Below are positions 14,042-22,617 of a stretch of 37,146 nucleotides of DNA, piece after piece. The notes below the pieces were generated by a model, which saw only the letters and a program-made list of their open reading frames with translations, ran no database searches and was not told the origin of the DNA. The position numbers and the translations under genes were made by a program. The stretch is from an uncultured Lachnospiraceae bacterium (GTDB lineage: Bacteria > Bacillota > Clostridia > Lachnospirales > Lachnospiraceae). Each line of letters starts with the position of its first letter. Positions within the stretch are counted from its first letter, which is position 1. The stretch is from positions 1 through 37,146 of the forward strand of contig CANPXP010000027.1 of NCBI GenBank assembly GCA_947586255.1, written 5' to 3'.

Positions 14042-16357
14042 TCATTTCTCCGGCACGGCGGACGCGATCAGGCTCATATTTCCCTGCAGCATGACGTCCC
14101 CGAAACCGCTGGGCAGTATAAAGTGATCCCCCTTGCCGATCATCTGTCCGTTGATGAGGCCGTCACCCTCCACGACGCTCATGATCAGGAACGGATATTC
14201 CTGCCGTATGGTCGTCGGGCGCGTGATATCCAGCTTCCACACCTGATAGAAAGCGTCGGAGATCAGCAGGTTCATCTGATTCTCAGGAAGTCCTTCCGTT
14301 CCGCGCACGCTCTCCTCCACCGGCTTCGCCGGCACGGTGATGACATCGATCCCCTTGTCGATGTGCAGCTGCCTCGGCTTGCCGTCAACCAGCCTGTCGT
14401 AATCGTAGAGGCGGTATGTGATGTCGCTGCTCTGCTGCGTCTCCAGAATCAGAATATTGCCGAGAGACGTGTGTACGGTGCCGGGATCGATCTGAATAAA
14501 ATCTCCCTTGTGCACGGGCATCACCCTGACCAGATCCTTCCATCTGCCGCCGCGTATCATCTCCGCGAGTTCCTCTCTTGTCTGGGCATTGTGGCCGAAG
14601 ATCAGTCTCGCATTCTCATCGCAGTCCAGCACATACCAACACTCGCTCTTGCCGAGAGAATTGTTCTCGTGCGCCGTCGCATAGGCATCGTCCGGATGCA
14701 CCTGAATGCTCACGTCCGCCTCCGCGTCGAGGATTTTGACGAGCAGAGGGAATCTGTCCGCGTCGATATTGCCGAACAGCTCCGGCTTTTCTCTCCACAG
14801 CGCGGAGAGCGTCTTGCCTTTCCAGATGCCTTCTCTCACGATACAGTCGCCCTCCGGGTGCGCGCTGATCCCCCAGCACTCGCCGATACGCCCTTCTCCC
14901 GGGATATCATAATGCCAGTCTCTTCTGAGTCGGCTGCCGCCCCAGACGCGCTCCTTGAAGACCGGCTCCAGAAACAGAATCGGCCGCGGCGTTCCGTTGA
15001 CGGAGAGATTGGCACCGTTTGTCTCCATCACTTTCTGATACCAGAAAGCGGAATCCTTGGCAATGCGCTTCTGAGTGGCAAAATCCACATGCACAATGCC
15101 GAACCGTTCGCTGAATCCCTTCTCCCACTCGAAATTGTCCAGGAACGTCCACAGGAAATATCCCCTCACATCCGCGCCGTCGTCGCTCGCGCACTGCAGC
15201 GCCGACAGATAACGGTCGAGAAAGGTGATCCTGTTCGGATCGTGCACCCGCCCGTCCGCGGAGATCAGATCATGACAGGACATACCGTTCTCGGTTATGT
15301 AGATCGGCGTTTTGTATCTCTCATAGATAAACTTTACGCCCCAGTACAGACATTCCGGCGTCACGGGCCAGTTGGCCGCCGTCTTGGGCGCTCCGGCGGG
15401 CGCCTCCACGAACTCCGGTTCCCCGTCCGCTCCCGCTCTGATGATATAGCCGTTATAGATATTCTGCCCCATGAAATCGATGGGCTGCGAGATCAGCTTC
15501 ATGTCCTCCTCGGTGATTCTAGGCAGATATTCCCTGAATTTTTCCAGACCGCTCTCGGGATATTTCCCCAGAAAAACCGGATCATTGAACCACGCCACGT
15601 TCCAGGTCCAGTTGTCCAACGGACCATAGAACGAGAACAGCACTTTCCTGGCGGCCTCGATATCCTCCGGTTTATCGCTCGCCGGGTATGCCATGCTACA
15701 GGTGGGCGCGTAGCCGATCTTAATCGGGCGCATGGCGTACCTGCGCAGTGTGATGACAGCCTGTCCGTGCGCCCGCATCGCATTGTGCGCGATCTGAAAC
15801 GTCTCAGTAAGAGGCAGCTTCTTCCCGGGCGCATGGACGCCGGTAAGATTCCCCAAACCCACGAAGCACTGCGGCTCATTCAGCGTCACAATGTACTCGC
15901 AGATGTCGGTAAAGTTCTCAGCGATCACCCTCGCATACTCCGCAAACCACTGAATGGAATCCTCGTTGAGCCACCCGCCCCGATCCTGCAGCGCCTGGGG
16001 CAGTTCCCAGTGATACATGGTCAGGTAAGGCGTGATGCCGTTCTCCTTCATCGCGGCGATCATGTCGCGATACATTCTGATTGCCTTCTCGTTCACCCTG
16101 CCGGTTCCCTCCGGCAGGATTCTGCTCCAGTTGACCGAGAAGCGGTATGCCTTAATGCCGAGAAGCCTCATCAGTTTATAATCGTCGCGATATCTGTGCA
16201 TATGGTCGCAGGTGACGTCGGCGTTCTTGCCGTCAGCGATATGTCCCTCCTCGGCGAAGGCATCCCAGATCATCCGCCCCGCGCCGTCATCCGGATCCTT
16301 ACCCTCTATCTGATAGGCGCTGCTGGCAACGCCCCAGACAAAATCGTCTCTGAACAT
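14042..16357 (-). CDS. GH1 beta-glucosidase fused to class I mannose-6-phosphate isomerase
   Basis: A single 771-residue open frame with two complete enzymes. Residues 1-450 are a glycoside hydrolase family 1 enzyme: acid/base Glu161 in VTLNEPQ, nucleophile Glu356 in YITENGM, and NFEWEKGFSERFG with Glu410, as in beta-glucosidases acting on unphosphorylated sugars rather than 6-phospho forms. Residues 459-771 are a full-length short-type ManA: RVWGG near the start and zinc ligands Gln552 and His554 (SIQVHPDD), Glu572 (GKSE) and His629 (PGTVH). The linker is only about eight residues. AGGAG ten bases before the ATG at 16357 decides the start. It suggests cytoplasmic cleavage of a beta-glucoside or beta-mannoside linked to mannose-6-P/fructose-6-P exchange. 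The fusion is unusual. Confidence 0.9.
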   Translation of the reverse strand: MFRDDFVWGVASSAYQIEGKDPDDGAGRMIWDAFAEEGHIADGKNADVTCDHMHRYRDDYKLMRLLGIKAYRFSVNWSRILPEGTGRVNEKAIRMYRDMIAAMKENGITPYLTMYHWELPQALQDRGGWLNEDSIQWFAEYARVIAENFTDICEYIVTLNEPQCFVGLGNLTGVHAPGKKLPLTETFQIAHNAMRAHGQAVITLRRYAMRPIKIGYAPTCSMAYPASDKPEDIEAARKVLFSFYGPLDNWTWNVAWFNDPVFLGKYPESGLEKFREYLPRITEEDMKLISQPIDFMGQNIYNGYIIRAGADGEPEFVEAPAGAPKTAANWPVTPECLYWGVKFIYERYKTPIYITENGMSCHDLISADGRVHDPNRITFLDRYLSALQCASDDGADVRGYFLWTFLDNFEWEKGFSERFGIVHVDFATQKRIAKDSAFWYQKVMETNGANLSVNGTPRPILFLEPVFKERVWGGSRLRRDWHYDIPGEGRIGECWGISAHPEGDCIVREGIWKGKTLSALWREKPELFGNIDADRFPLLVKILDAEADVSIQVHPDDAYATAHENNSLGKSECWYVLDCDENARLIFGHNAQTREELAEMIRGGRWKDLVRVMPVHKGDFIQIDPGTVHTSLGNILILETQQSSDITYRLYDYDRLVDGKPRQLHIDKGIDVITVPAKPVEESVRGTEGLPENQMNLLISDAFYQVWKLDITRPTTIRQEYPFLIMSVVEGDGLINGQMIGKGDHFILPSGFGDVMLQGNMSLIASAVPEK

Positions 16358-16395
16358 GCAAATATTTCTCCTATTGTAATAATGATATATTCTAT

Positions 16396-16424
16396 ATTGT
16401 ACTATCACGGCGCGGAAAGTACAA
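16396..16424 (-). promoter_or_regulatory. possible promoter of the GH1-ManA operon
   Basis: Minus strand TTGTAC (16419-16424), 17 bases, TACAAT (16396-16401), 39 bases before the ATG. The -10 matches 5 of 6 and the -35 only 3 of 6, so the call is moderate. Confidence 0.45.
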
Positions 16425-16431
16425 GCCCTGT

Positions 16432-17868
16432 TTACTCTTTCGACTCCGGCAGGCGCAGACGGAACAGCCTCTTGGCCAGCTGCCGCAAGTTAAAAGGAAG
16501 AAGCGGATAGATATAGCTCTTGTCCGACAGTGTCTTATTGCCGATGATCGCCCACAGGAAAAGAATCACGGCGGCAATATACCCGTACAGCCCGAACATC
16601 GCGGTCAGAATCAGATTGATGATCCGCATGAATTTTAACGCATATCCGAGCTCATAATTCTGCTGGGTATAGTTGGCGAGAGCGACGAAGGCCATGTACA
16701 GCATAACTTCCGCATTGAACCAGCCGCTGTTCACCGAGAACTCTCCCAGCACCAGAGCCGCCATCACGCTTAAAGGCGTGCTCAGCATATTCGGCGTGTT
16801 GACCGCAGCCAGCTTCAGGCCGTCGATCGCCAGCTCCAGTATCAGGAACTGAGCGATCAGCGGAATATTCTCTTTCTCCCGCAGCATGATGAACTGAAAA
16901 GCCTCCGGCACCCACTGCGGATGCTCCATCAGCAGCAGGAAGGTCGGCGTCATGATATAAGTCAGAATCGAGATCAGGAATCTGGCCAGCCGCAGGTATG
17001 TCCCCGTAATCGGCGGAAAATAGTAGTCGTCCGCCTCCTCCACAATGTCAAAAATGGACGTCGGCACGATCATGGCGGAGGGAGAATTGTCCACCAGGAT
17101 GACAATATCCCCCTCCAGCACCTGCGCGGCAGCCACATCCGGCCGCTCCGTAAATTTGAACTTCGGGAAGGGATTGTACCATCTGCACTGATACAGGCAC
17201 TCCGCCAGACTCTCCTGATTCATCGTCAGCGCGTCCACGCGGATATTTTGGATTCTCTGTTTTACTCTGTCCAGAAACGCGTGATCCACACGATTGTCCA
17301 TATAGCACAGCACAATATCAGTGCGCGAGCTTTTGCCCGCGTTCATCATCTCCATGCGAAGCTCCGTGCTCCGAATCCGCCGCCTGATCAACGCCGTATT
17401 GAATACGATTGTCTCCACAAAGCCGTCCTTCGAGCCACGCAGCGTCTTGTCCTTGTCCGGCTCCTCCACGCCCCTCGCCGGATAGGTTCTGGAATCGATC
17501 AGAATGCATCTGTCATAGCCGTCGATGAAGAGGGCGAACACACCCGACAGGAGGTTGTAGAGGATCTCATCCCAGGAGTCCTTTAAGTCCACCTCCACAT
17601 AAGGCGTCGCCTTTTTCGCCATCTCGTGTACATTCTCCGGCATGTCCGCAGGCTTCAGGCCGATAAAATACTGCAGGATCTTCATCATCAGCTCGTCCTT
17701 GCAGAAGCCGTCGATAAAATAGATGCACGCCTGTCTGCCGCCCACCTCTATGACGCGGTAGACAATATCAAAACTTGCGTCCGGCTTCATGCGCTCATTC
17801 ATGTAAGACATCGTCTGCTGCAGGGACGGCGTCATCTTGCCGCTCAGTCTCTCTTCTCTGCTCTGCAC
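16432..17868 (-). CDS. spoVAF: GerA-family spore protein, SpoVAF-like
   Basis: A GerA-family A-subunit protein of about 478 residues. The N-terminal soluble part holds YFIDGFCKDELMMKIL, ILIDSRTYPARGVEEP and the family signature RGSKDGFVETIVFNTALIRR. PFPKFKFTERPD and GDIVILVDNSPSAMIVP follow, then about five membrane helices and a basic tail (NLRQLAKRLFRLRLP). The TYPARGVEEPDKDKTLRG stretch resembles SpoVAF, which acts at the spore inner membrane in germination. I place the start at GTG 17868, eleven bases after GGAAGGAG. ATG 17895 is the usual automatic choice but has no binding site and lies at the predicted 5' end of the transcript. Promoter and hairpin are listed separately. Confidence 0.85.
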   Translation of the reverse strand: MQSREERLSGKMTPSLQQTMSYMNERMKPDASFDIVYRVIEVGGRQACIYFIDGFCKDELMMKILQYFIGLKPADMPENVHEMAKKATPYVEVDLKDSWDEILYNLLSGVFALFIDGYDRCILIDSRTYPARGVEEPDKDKTLRGSKDGFVETIVFNTALIRRRIRSTELRMEMMNAGKSSRTDIVLCYMDNRVDHAFLDRVKQRIQNIRVDALTMNQESLAECLYQCRWYNPFPKFKFTERPDVAAAQVLEGDIVILVDNSPSAMIVPTSIFDIVEEADDYYFPPITGTYLRLARFLISILTYIMTPTFLLLMEHPQWVPEAFQFIMLREKENIPLIAQFLILELAIDGLKLAAVNTPNMLSTPLSVMAALVLGEFSVNSGWFNAEVMLYMAFVALANYTQQNYELGYALKFMRIINLILTAMFGLYGYIAAVILFLWAIIGNKTLSDKSYIYPLLPFNLRQLAKRLFRLRLPESKE

Positions 17869-17873
17869 TATCC

Positions 17874-17927
17874 AAAAAACTCCTTCCAAGGTCATCACTT
17901 TTTTCTTAGTATGCCTTGAAAGGAGTT
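17874..17927 (-). terminator. hairpin after dut; 3' arm contains the spoVAF ribosome binding site
   Basis: On the minus strand the 14-base arm AACTCCTTTCAAGG (17914-17927) can pair with CCTTGGAAGGAGTT (17878-17891) with one mismatch, followed by a run of six T (17874-17879). It should end the nrdD-nrdG-dut transcript. The 3' arm holds GGAAGGAG, the likely spoVAF binding site, so read-through RNA would hide it. Confidence 0.7.
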
Positions 17928-17936
17928 CTCTTATAC
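17907..17936 (-). promoter_or_regulatory. forespore (sigma-G/sigma-F type) promoter of spoVAF inside the hairpin
   Basis: Minus strand GTATAA (17931-17936), 17 bases, CATACTA (17907-17913). CATACTA fits the known sigma-G -10 and GTATA the -35 of forespore sigma factors. The -10 lies in the hairpin loop, so the new RNA would start beyond the 5' arm and leave the spoVAF binding site free. Confidence 0.65.
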
Positions 17937-17958
17937 GCTGTCATATTCCGCTTTTGAT

Positions 17959-18399
17959 CTACTGTTTTCCGGTACTGCCATGGCCGCCTCTGTCCTCACC
18001 CTCTAAATGAGAAACCTCGTCGAAGACGATTTTCGGCTGATTTTCCACAATGCGGAACTGACAGATCCGGTCGTTCACATGGATCTCGGTATCCCTAAGC
18101 GCGTACGCCGGCATGAACCACTGGTCATTGTCGCCGCAGTAGGAAGAGTCGATGACGCCCTGATGATTGGTCTGGATGATTCCGAAATTCTTGAAGGTGG
18201 AACTCCTCGGCACAACGTGCGCCTCATAACCCTCGGGGAGCTTCATACCCACACCAAGCGGAATCAGCTTAAACTCTCCCGCTTTCAGCGCGACATCCTC
18301 CGCGGCCCGCAGATCGATCCAGTCCGATTTGCCGTCTATGTAAGCCAGCTTGTCTATCTTGTCAGTAAAATACTTGATTTTAATCGTCTCACTGCGCAT
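17959..18399 (-). CDS. dut: dUTP diphosphatase (dUTPase)
   Basis: A 146-residue trimeric dUTPase, which hydrolyses dUTP to dUMP and pyrophosphate. Motifs appear in order: DLRAAEDV (motif 1), [12 protein letters not shown] (motif 2), [13 protein letters not shown] with the catalytic Asp (motif 3), RICQFRI (motif 4) and the C-terminal RGGHGSTGK arm (motif 5). I chose the ATG at 18399, eight bases after GGGAGG; the frame extends upstream but without homology. It lies 56 bases after nrdG on the same strand, so dNTP supply and dUTP removal are made together. The hairpin at 17874-17927 ends the operon. Confidence 0.93.
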   Translation of the reverse strand: MRSETIKIKYFTDKIDKLAYIDGKSDWIDLRAAEDVALKAGEFKLIPLGVGMKLPEGYEAHVVPRSSTFKNFGIIQTNHQGVIDSSYCGDNDQWFMPAYALRDTEIHVNDRICQFRIVENQPKIVFDEVSHLEGEDRGGHGSTGKQ

Positions 18400-18455
18400 C
18401 CCGCGCCCTCCCGCAATGTCGTTTCCTATCGGTCCTTCACACAACCGTCACTCGC

Positions 18456-18965
18456 TCACGCATAATCCCCGCAGTGCAGCACGGGATTCGACGGATCCGT
18501 CTGTTTTAAGCTCGCCTGTACGTCGATCACTCGCTGATTGCTGCTTCCTTTCCAGAGGAGCTTCGTGTCCCTCAGGTCTATCTTAAATTCTCCGTCCACC
18601 AGCACATCCACATACTGCATCACAGGATAATGCAGTATATCCTCCCAGCTGTCGCCCGTGTACAGCCAGATCGTCTTGTCCGGATATCTGGTCTTGATCT
18701 CCTTCATCAGATTCCTCACCTCGAGGCGGTTCGCCGCGTGCAGCGGATCTCCGCCAGAAAAGGTAATGCCGCTGATATAGGATTTATCCAGCTGGTCAAA
18801 AATCTCCTGTCTGGCCGCCGCGTCAAAGGGCAGTCCCCCGTCGGGATCCCATGTGATCGGGTTGTGGCATTCCCTGCAGCAGTGCGCGCAGCCCGCAACC
18901 CAAAGCACCACGCGAAGACCGTCCCCGTTCAGCATGTCGTCCTTGGTTATATTGTGGTATCTCAT
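18456..18965 (-). CDS. nrdG: anaerobic ribonucleotide reductase activating protein
   Basis: A 169-residue radical SAM activase. The cluster motif is WVAGCAHCCRECHNP, with Cys26, Cys30 and Cys33 in the C-x3-C-x2-C spacing that binds the [4Fe-4S] cluster. The SAM-binding TFSGGDPL follows. It places the glycyl radical on NrdD under anaerobic conditions. GGGGAGAGAG precedes the ATG; the gene begins 25 bases after nrdD. Confidence 0.95.
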   Translation of the reverse strand: MRYHNITKDDMLNGDGLRVVLWVAGCAHCCRECHNPITWDPDGGLPFDAAARQEIFDQLDKSYISGITFSGGDPLHAANRLEVRNLMKEIKTRYPDKTIWLYTGDSWEDILHYPVMQYVDVLVDGEFKIDLRDTKLLWKGSSNQRVIDVQASLKQTDPSNPVLHCGDYA

Positions 18966-18990
18966 AAAACTGTCTCTCTCCCCGCTGTTT

Positions 18991-21180
18991 TCACATGCTT
19001 TTCCGCTCGGCGATTTCGGCCATCTTGGCGTCGCTCAGTCTGGTGTCCCCGTGCACGCGGGAGTACGCCAGATATCCGTTCATGCGATCTATTTTCGTCA
19101 GATTGCGGCTGCCGCAGACGGGGCAGACGTCCATCTCCAGTTCCTGATGGCCGCAGTCGTCACAGTAGGCCAAGGACAGGTTGACACCCTCGTAGAAACC
19201 CATATCCATCGCACGGCGGATCAATGTCTTGATCGCGTCCGTGTTGTAGTCGATCGGATATTTCACATACTGAATCTTGCCGCCGTTAGCCAGCTCCCAG
19301 AAGCGGTACTCCAGATCCTGCTTTTCGATGGGCGTGATGTCCTCGCTCACATGGCAGTGGAAGCTGTTGGAGACATACTCTCTGTCGGACACGCCCTCGA
19401 CGATGCCATACTTCGCGCGGAACTGCTTCACCTGCAAGCCGCACAGATTCTCCGCGGGCGTCCCGTAGATGGCGTAGAGGTTGCCGTCCTCCTCCTTAAA
19501 TTCATTGATCTTATTGTTGATATGCTCCAGCACCTCCAGGGCGAACGCGCCGTCCTCCACCAGAGATTTGCCGTTGTAGAGCTCCTGCAGCTCGTTGAAC
19601 GCCGTGATGCCAAAGCTGGCCGTCGCGGTCTTTAAGATCGGCTTGATCTTGTCGTGCAGCTGCAGATGACCGCCCAGGAAACCGCCCTCGCAGTATGCCA
19701 GCGGGTTCGTGGAGGCGCGCATCTCTCCCAGATAGGCGTATGTCCTGATGTGGAGCTGCCTGATCAGATTCAGGTAATAGTCCAGCACTTCATAGAAATC
19801 CCGGCTCTCCTGGCGGGCTTTCGCCAGAATCATCGGCAGGTGCAGGGATACGACGCCGATATTGAATCTTCCCACAAATACCGGTACATCCTCGTCGTCC
19901 GCCGGATGCATTCCACCCCTCTCGTACCAGGGCGAGAGGAAGGCCCTGCAGCCCATCGGGGAAATCACCTTGCCGTACTGCTTGTACATGCTCGCGATAT
20001 ACCCCTTGCCTGTAAGGCTGAGCCAGTCCGGATACATGGTCTTGGCGGAACACTGCACGCCCGCCTCAAACACGTCCTCCAACTCTCCGCCGGGGCCGTG
20101 CAGATTTTCGTCATACAGAAAGACGATCTTCGGGAACAGCACAGGTTTCTTGCGGTCCTCCTTGCCCTGCCCCTTGCGGCGCACATTCAGCATGGTGATG
20201 GTCGCCATCTTTGCGAATTTTCCCGTGCCGATGCCCGCCGTCACGGTGATAAAGGGATAGTCGCCGCGGCTGCTCGCCACAGTATTGAATTTGTATTCCC
20301 AGCCCTGGAAGCCCTGCTCGAACTCGCGTCTCACATCCGCCAGCGCCTCGGCCTCGGCCGTATCCTGATCGATGCCAAGCTTCTTATACTTCTCGATATT
20401 TCTCTTATAAGATTTCTCCGCATAGGGCTCCAGAATCTTGTCCACCTCCGGCACCGTGAAGCCGCCGTACTGCTGGCTCGCCGCGCTAAGAACGATATCT
20501 CCTATGACATCGAACGCCACGTCGAGCGACTTCGGCTCATTGTACCAGATATTGCCCATCTCAAAGCCGCCGCTCAGCACTTCCGCCACGTTGAACAGGC
20601 AGCAGTTCATGGTGTCGCGCCGTGCGGACATATCATGCACATACAGATAGCCGTCGCGGCATGCCTGAATCTCCTCGGTCGTCATGAAGAATTTCTGATA
20701 CAGCTCCTTGTTGAACTGATTGAAGATCAGGCTTCTCTTCGTGGATACAAGGGCGCTGTCCGTATTAGCGTTCTCCTTGTCGCCCACGTACATGATCGAC
20801 TGGCTTTTTTTGTAGACGTCGTCCATCATACGGACGAAATCCTGCTTGTAATTGCGGTAATCCCGATAGCTCTTGGCTACGATGGGCTTGACCTCCTCCA
20901 GCGCACTCTCCACAATATTGTGCATGATCTGGATCGGGATCTTCTCCTCCCCCATCTCGTTGACCTTGTCAACAACCGTCTGACAGATATGCCGCTTTTC
21001 CTCCTCCGTGAATTTCGTCAGCGCCCGGTACGCGCTCTTGCCTACAGCGTCGATTACCTTCTGGACATTAAAGTTTTCCAGGCTGCCGTCTTTTTTGATC
21101 ACCTTCACGGTTCTGTCCGGCTTATACTCCGACCCGTAATTCTCAGCCGTTTCCGTATCCGACTCGAACTTACTGCTCAT
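18991..21180 (-). CDS. nrdD: anaerobic ribonucleoside-triphosphate reductase
   Basis: A 729-residue class III ribonucleotide reductase that makes dNTPs from NTPs without oxygen. An N-terminal ATP-cone (about 24-115, from VKVIKKDGSLENFNVQKV) is the allosteric domain. The large glycyl-radical barrel follows, including the DMSARRDTMNCC and QQYGGFTVPEVD segments. The C-terminus carries a zinc site (CDDC and CPVCG) and the radical loop RMNGYLA, where the Gly bears the radical. GGAGGGGGAAGGA stands directly before the ATG. It is the first gene of nrdD-nrdG-dut, with a promoter at 21263-21291 and two NrdR boxes. Confidence 0.96.
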   Translation of the reverse strand: MSSKFESDTETAENYGSEYKPDRTVKVIKKDGSLENFNVQKVIDAVGKSAYRALTKFTEEEKRHICQTVVDKVNEMGEEKIPIQIMHNIVESALEEVKPIVAKSYRDYRNYKQDFVRMMDDVYKKSQSIMYVGDKENANTDSALVSTKRSLIFNQFNKELYQKFFMTTEEIQACRDGYLYVHDMSARRDTMNCCLFNVAEVLSGGFEMGNIWYNEPKSLDVAFDVIGDIVLSAASQQYGGFTVPEVDKILEPYAEKSYKRNIEKYKKLGIDQDTAEAEALADVRREFEQGFQGWEYKFNTVASSRGDYPFITVTAGIGTGKFAKMATITMLNVRRKGQGKEDRKKPVLFPKIVFLYDENLHGPGGELEDVFEAGVQCSAKTMYPDWLSLTGKGYIASMYKQYGKVISPMGCRAFLSPWYERGGMHPADDEDVPVFVGRFNIGVVSLHLPMILAKARQESRDFYEVLDYYLNLIRQLHIRTYAYLGEMRASTNPLAYCEGGFLGGHLQLHDKIKPILKTATASFGITAFNELQELYNGKSLVEDGAFALEVLEHINNKINEFKEEDGNLYAIYGTPAENLCGLQVKQFRAKYGIVEGVSDREYVSNSFHCHVSEDITPIEKQDLEYRFWELANGGKIQYVKYPIDYNTDAIKTLIRRAMDMGFYEGVNLSLAYCDDCGHQELEMDVCPVCGSRNLTKIDRMNGYLAYSRVHGDTRLSDAKMAEIAERKSM

Positions 21181-21207
21181 TCCTTCCCCCTCCGTGATAT
21201 TCTACAT

Positions 21208-21223
21208 ACCAAAAATATAGTGT
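21208..21223 (-). promoter_or_regulatory. NrdR box, proximal
   Basis: ACCAAAAATATAGTGT matches the known 16-base NrdR pattern (acaCwAtATaTwGtgt) at 13 positions. Together with the box 30 bases upstream it forms the tandem arrangement used by NrdR to repress ribonucleotide reductase genes when dATP is high. The nrdR gene itself is not in the window. Confidence 0.65.
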
Positions 21224-21237
21224 GGGTTGACATAAAA

Positions 21238-21253
21238 ACACTATATTTTGTGG
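21238..21253 (-). promoter_or_regulatory. NrdR box, distal
   Basis: ACACTATATTTTGTGG matches the NrdR pattern at 14 of 16 positions and is itself nearly palindromic. It starts 30 bases from the other box, about three helical turns. It lies just downstream of the -10 box, near the expected transcription start, so binding would block RNA polymerase. Confidence 0.75.
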
Positions 21254-21262
21254 TTTAGTCCT

Positions 21263-21291
21263 AGTATATGACAATATATATGGCCTGTCAA
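21263..21291 (-). promoter_or_regulatory. sigma-A promoter of nrdD-nrdG-dut
   Basis: Minus strand perfect TTGACA (21286-21291), 17 bases, TATACT (21263-21268; 5 of 6). The leader to nrdD is about 75 bases and contains both NrdR boxes. Confidence 0.75.
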
Positions 21292-21314
21292 TGATCTGCT
21301 CTCATGAAAAAGTA

Positions 21315-21349
21315 ACAAAAAAGGATATGCCTTTTTGTGACATATCCCA
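21315..21349 (-). terminator. rho-independent terminator of the aminotransferase operon
   Basis: On the minus strand GGATATG (21341-21347) pairs with CATATCC (21323-21329), followed by six T (21317-21322). It lies 53 bases after the aminotransferase stop and separates that operon from the nrd promoter. Confidence 0.7.
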
Positions 21350-21401
21350 AATTTCCCTGCAGATATTCAGCTCTCCAGACGCGCCGTTTCCGGCGTATGG
21401 G

Positions 21402-22580
21402 TCACTGTCCCCGGTGAATCATGCCTGACTGTCCGATCGCTGCCACAGCCTCTCTGATACGCTCTACAGGCATCGTCAGCGCGAAGCGCACATGCCCTGC
21501 GCCAAGCGTGCCGAAACTGCTTCCCGGAGTACACAGCACGCCGGTCTTCTCCACCAGCTCCATGACAAACGTCACGTCATCCGTATAGCCGTCGGGGATC
21601 TTCGCCCAGGCGAACATGGTTCCCTCGCTGTCCTCTATCGGCCAGCCGATCTCGCGGAGACCGCCGCAGAGCGCATCCCGCCTGCGCTCATACTCTTTGC
21701 ACTGCGCCCGCACCGCGTCGTCCGGCCCGTCCAGCGCAGCCACCGCGCCATACTGCACGGGCAGATAAGCGCCGTAGTCGATCTGGGAACGAAATCTTTT
21801 GAAATTGGCCACAATGTCACGGTTCCCCACGAGAAAGCTCATGCGCGCCCCAGTATAGTTGAACGACTTGGACAGCGAATAGAATTCCACCGCGGTCTGC
21901 TTCGCCCCGGGAATCCGCAGAATGGACTTGCCGATTCTGCCGTCGTAGATGATATCCGAGTAAGCGTTGTCGTGGATGACAACAATATTGTGCGCCGCTG
22001 CCCACGGAATCAGCCGCTCATAGAACTTATCCGGCGCGGCCTTGCAGACGGGATTGAGCGGATAGGACACAATCATGCACTTGGCACGCGTAAGCAGTTG
22101 ATCGTCCATGCCGTCCAGATCGGGCAGATAGTGGTTCTCCGCCGTCAGATCGTAGGTAACGACTTCCGCCCCCGCCAGAGACGGCCCGATCCCGAAGATC
22201 GGATAACCGGGATTGGGCACCAGCACGACATCGCCGGGATCGCACAGCGTCATGCAGATATGGGCGATTCCCTCCTGAGAGCCGTACACGGACATGATCT
22301 CGTCCGCCGCGAGACTGACGCCGTAGCGCTTCTCATAGCGCCTCTGCACCGCCCCGATCAGCTCCGGAATATCCGCCAGCGCGTACTTATAGTTCTCGGG
22401 CTTTGCGGCGGCCTCCGTCACCGCCTTCATGATGTGTTCCGCGGGCGGAAAATCGGGCGTCCCCACAGACAGATTGTATATCTTTTTGCCCTGCTTCTCC
22501 GCCGCCTCCTTTTTCTCGTTCAGCACCTGAAAAATGCCCGCCTCATAATCCTTCATCCGTTCCGCAAATTGTATGTTCAT
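21402..22580 (-). CDS. PLP-dependent class I/II aminotransferase
   Basis: A 392-residue fold-type I aminotransferase resembling the LL-diaminopimelate/aspartate aminotransferase group. The glycine loop SVYGSQEGIAHI binds the cofactor phosphate, NPGYPIFG and SYPLNPVCKAAP follow, HDNAYSDIIYDG supplies the Asp and Tyr that hold the pyridine ring, and SLSKSFNYTGARMSF contains the Schiff-base Lys. The usual substrate-binding Arg is in HVRFAL near the C-terminus. GGAGGAAGTT before the ATG at 22580 decides the start; the frame extends upstream into the WYL gene without homology. The substrate cannot be told from sequence. A terminator follows. Confidence 0.85.
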   Translation of the reverse strand: MNIQFAERMKDYEAGIFQVLNEKKEAAEKQGKKIYNLSVGTPDFPPAEHIMKAVTEAAAKPENYKYALADIPELIGAVQRRYEKRYGVSLAADEIMSVYGSQEGIAHICMTLCDPGDVVLVPNPGYPIFGIGPSLAGAEVVTYDLTAENHYLPDLDGMDDQLLTRAKCMIVSYPLNPVCKAAPDKFYERLIPWAAAHNIVVIHDNAYSDIIYDGRIGKSILRIPGAKQTAVEFYSLSKSFNYTGARMSFLVGNRDIVANFKRFRSQIDYGAYLPVQYGAVAALDGPDDAVRAQCKEYERRRDALCGGLREIGWPIEDSEGTMFAWAKIPDGYTDDVTFVMELVEKTGVLCTPGSSFGTLGAGHVRFALTMPVERIREAVAAIGQSGMIHRGQ

Positions 22581-22617
22581 AACTTCCTCCATCCTGTCAT
22601 CATTGCTGTTTTCTCTT

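Noticed and set aside
16357..16408. Upstream start at 16408 for the GH1-ManA gene
   Set aside because: The extra 17 residues have no homology to GH1 and cover the predicted leader; AGGAG fits the ATG at 16357.
14123..16510. A 795-codon open frame on the plus strand opposite the GH1-ManA gene
   Set aside because: It mirrors a gene with two complete enzyme domains, shows no domain of its own and arises from the GC-rich third positions. The same applies to the long plus-strand frames opposite ktrB (9964-11241), nrdD (19654-21258), mutS-like (25122-26879) and the lactonase (31694-32935).
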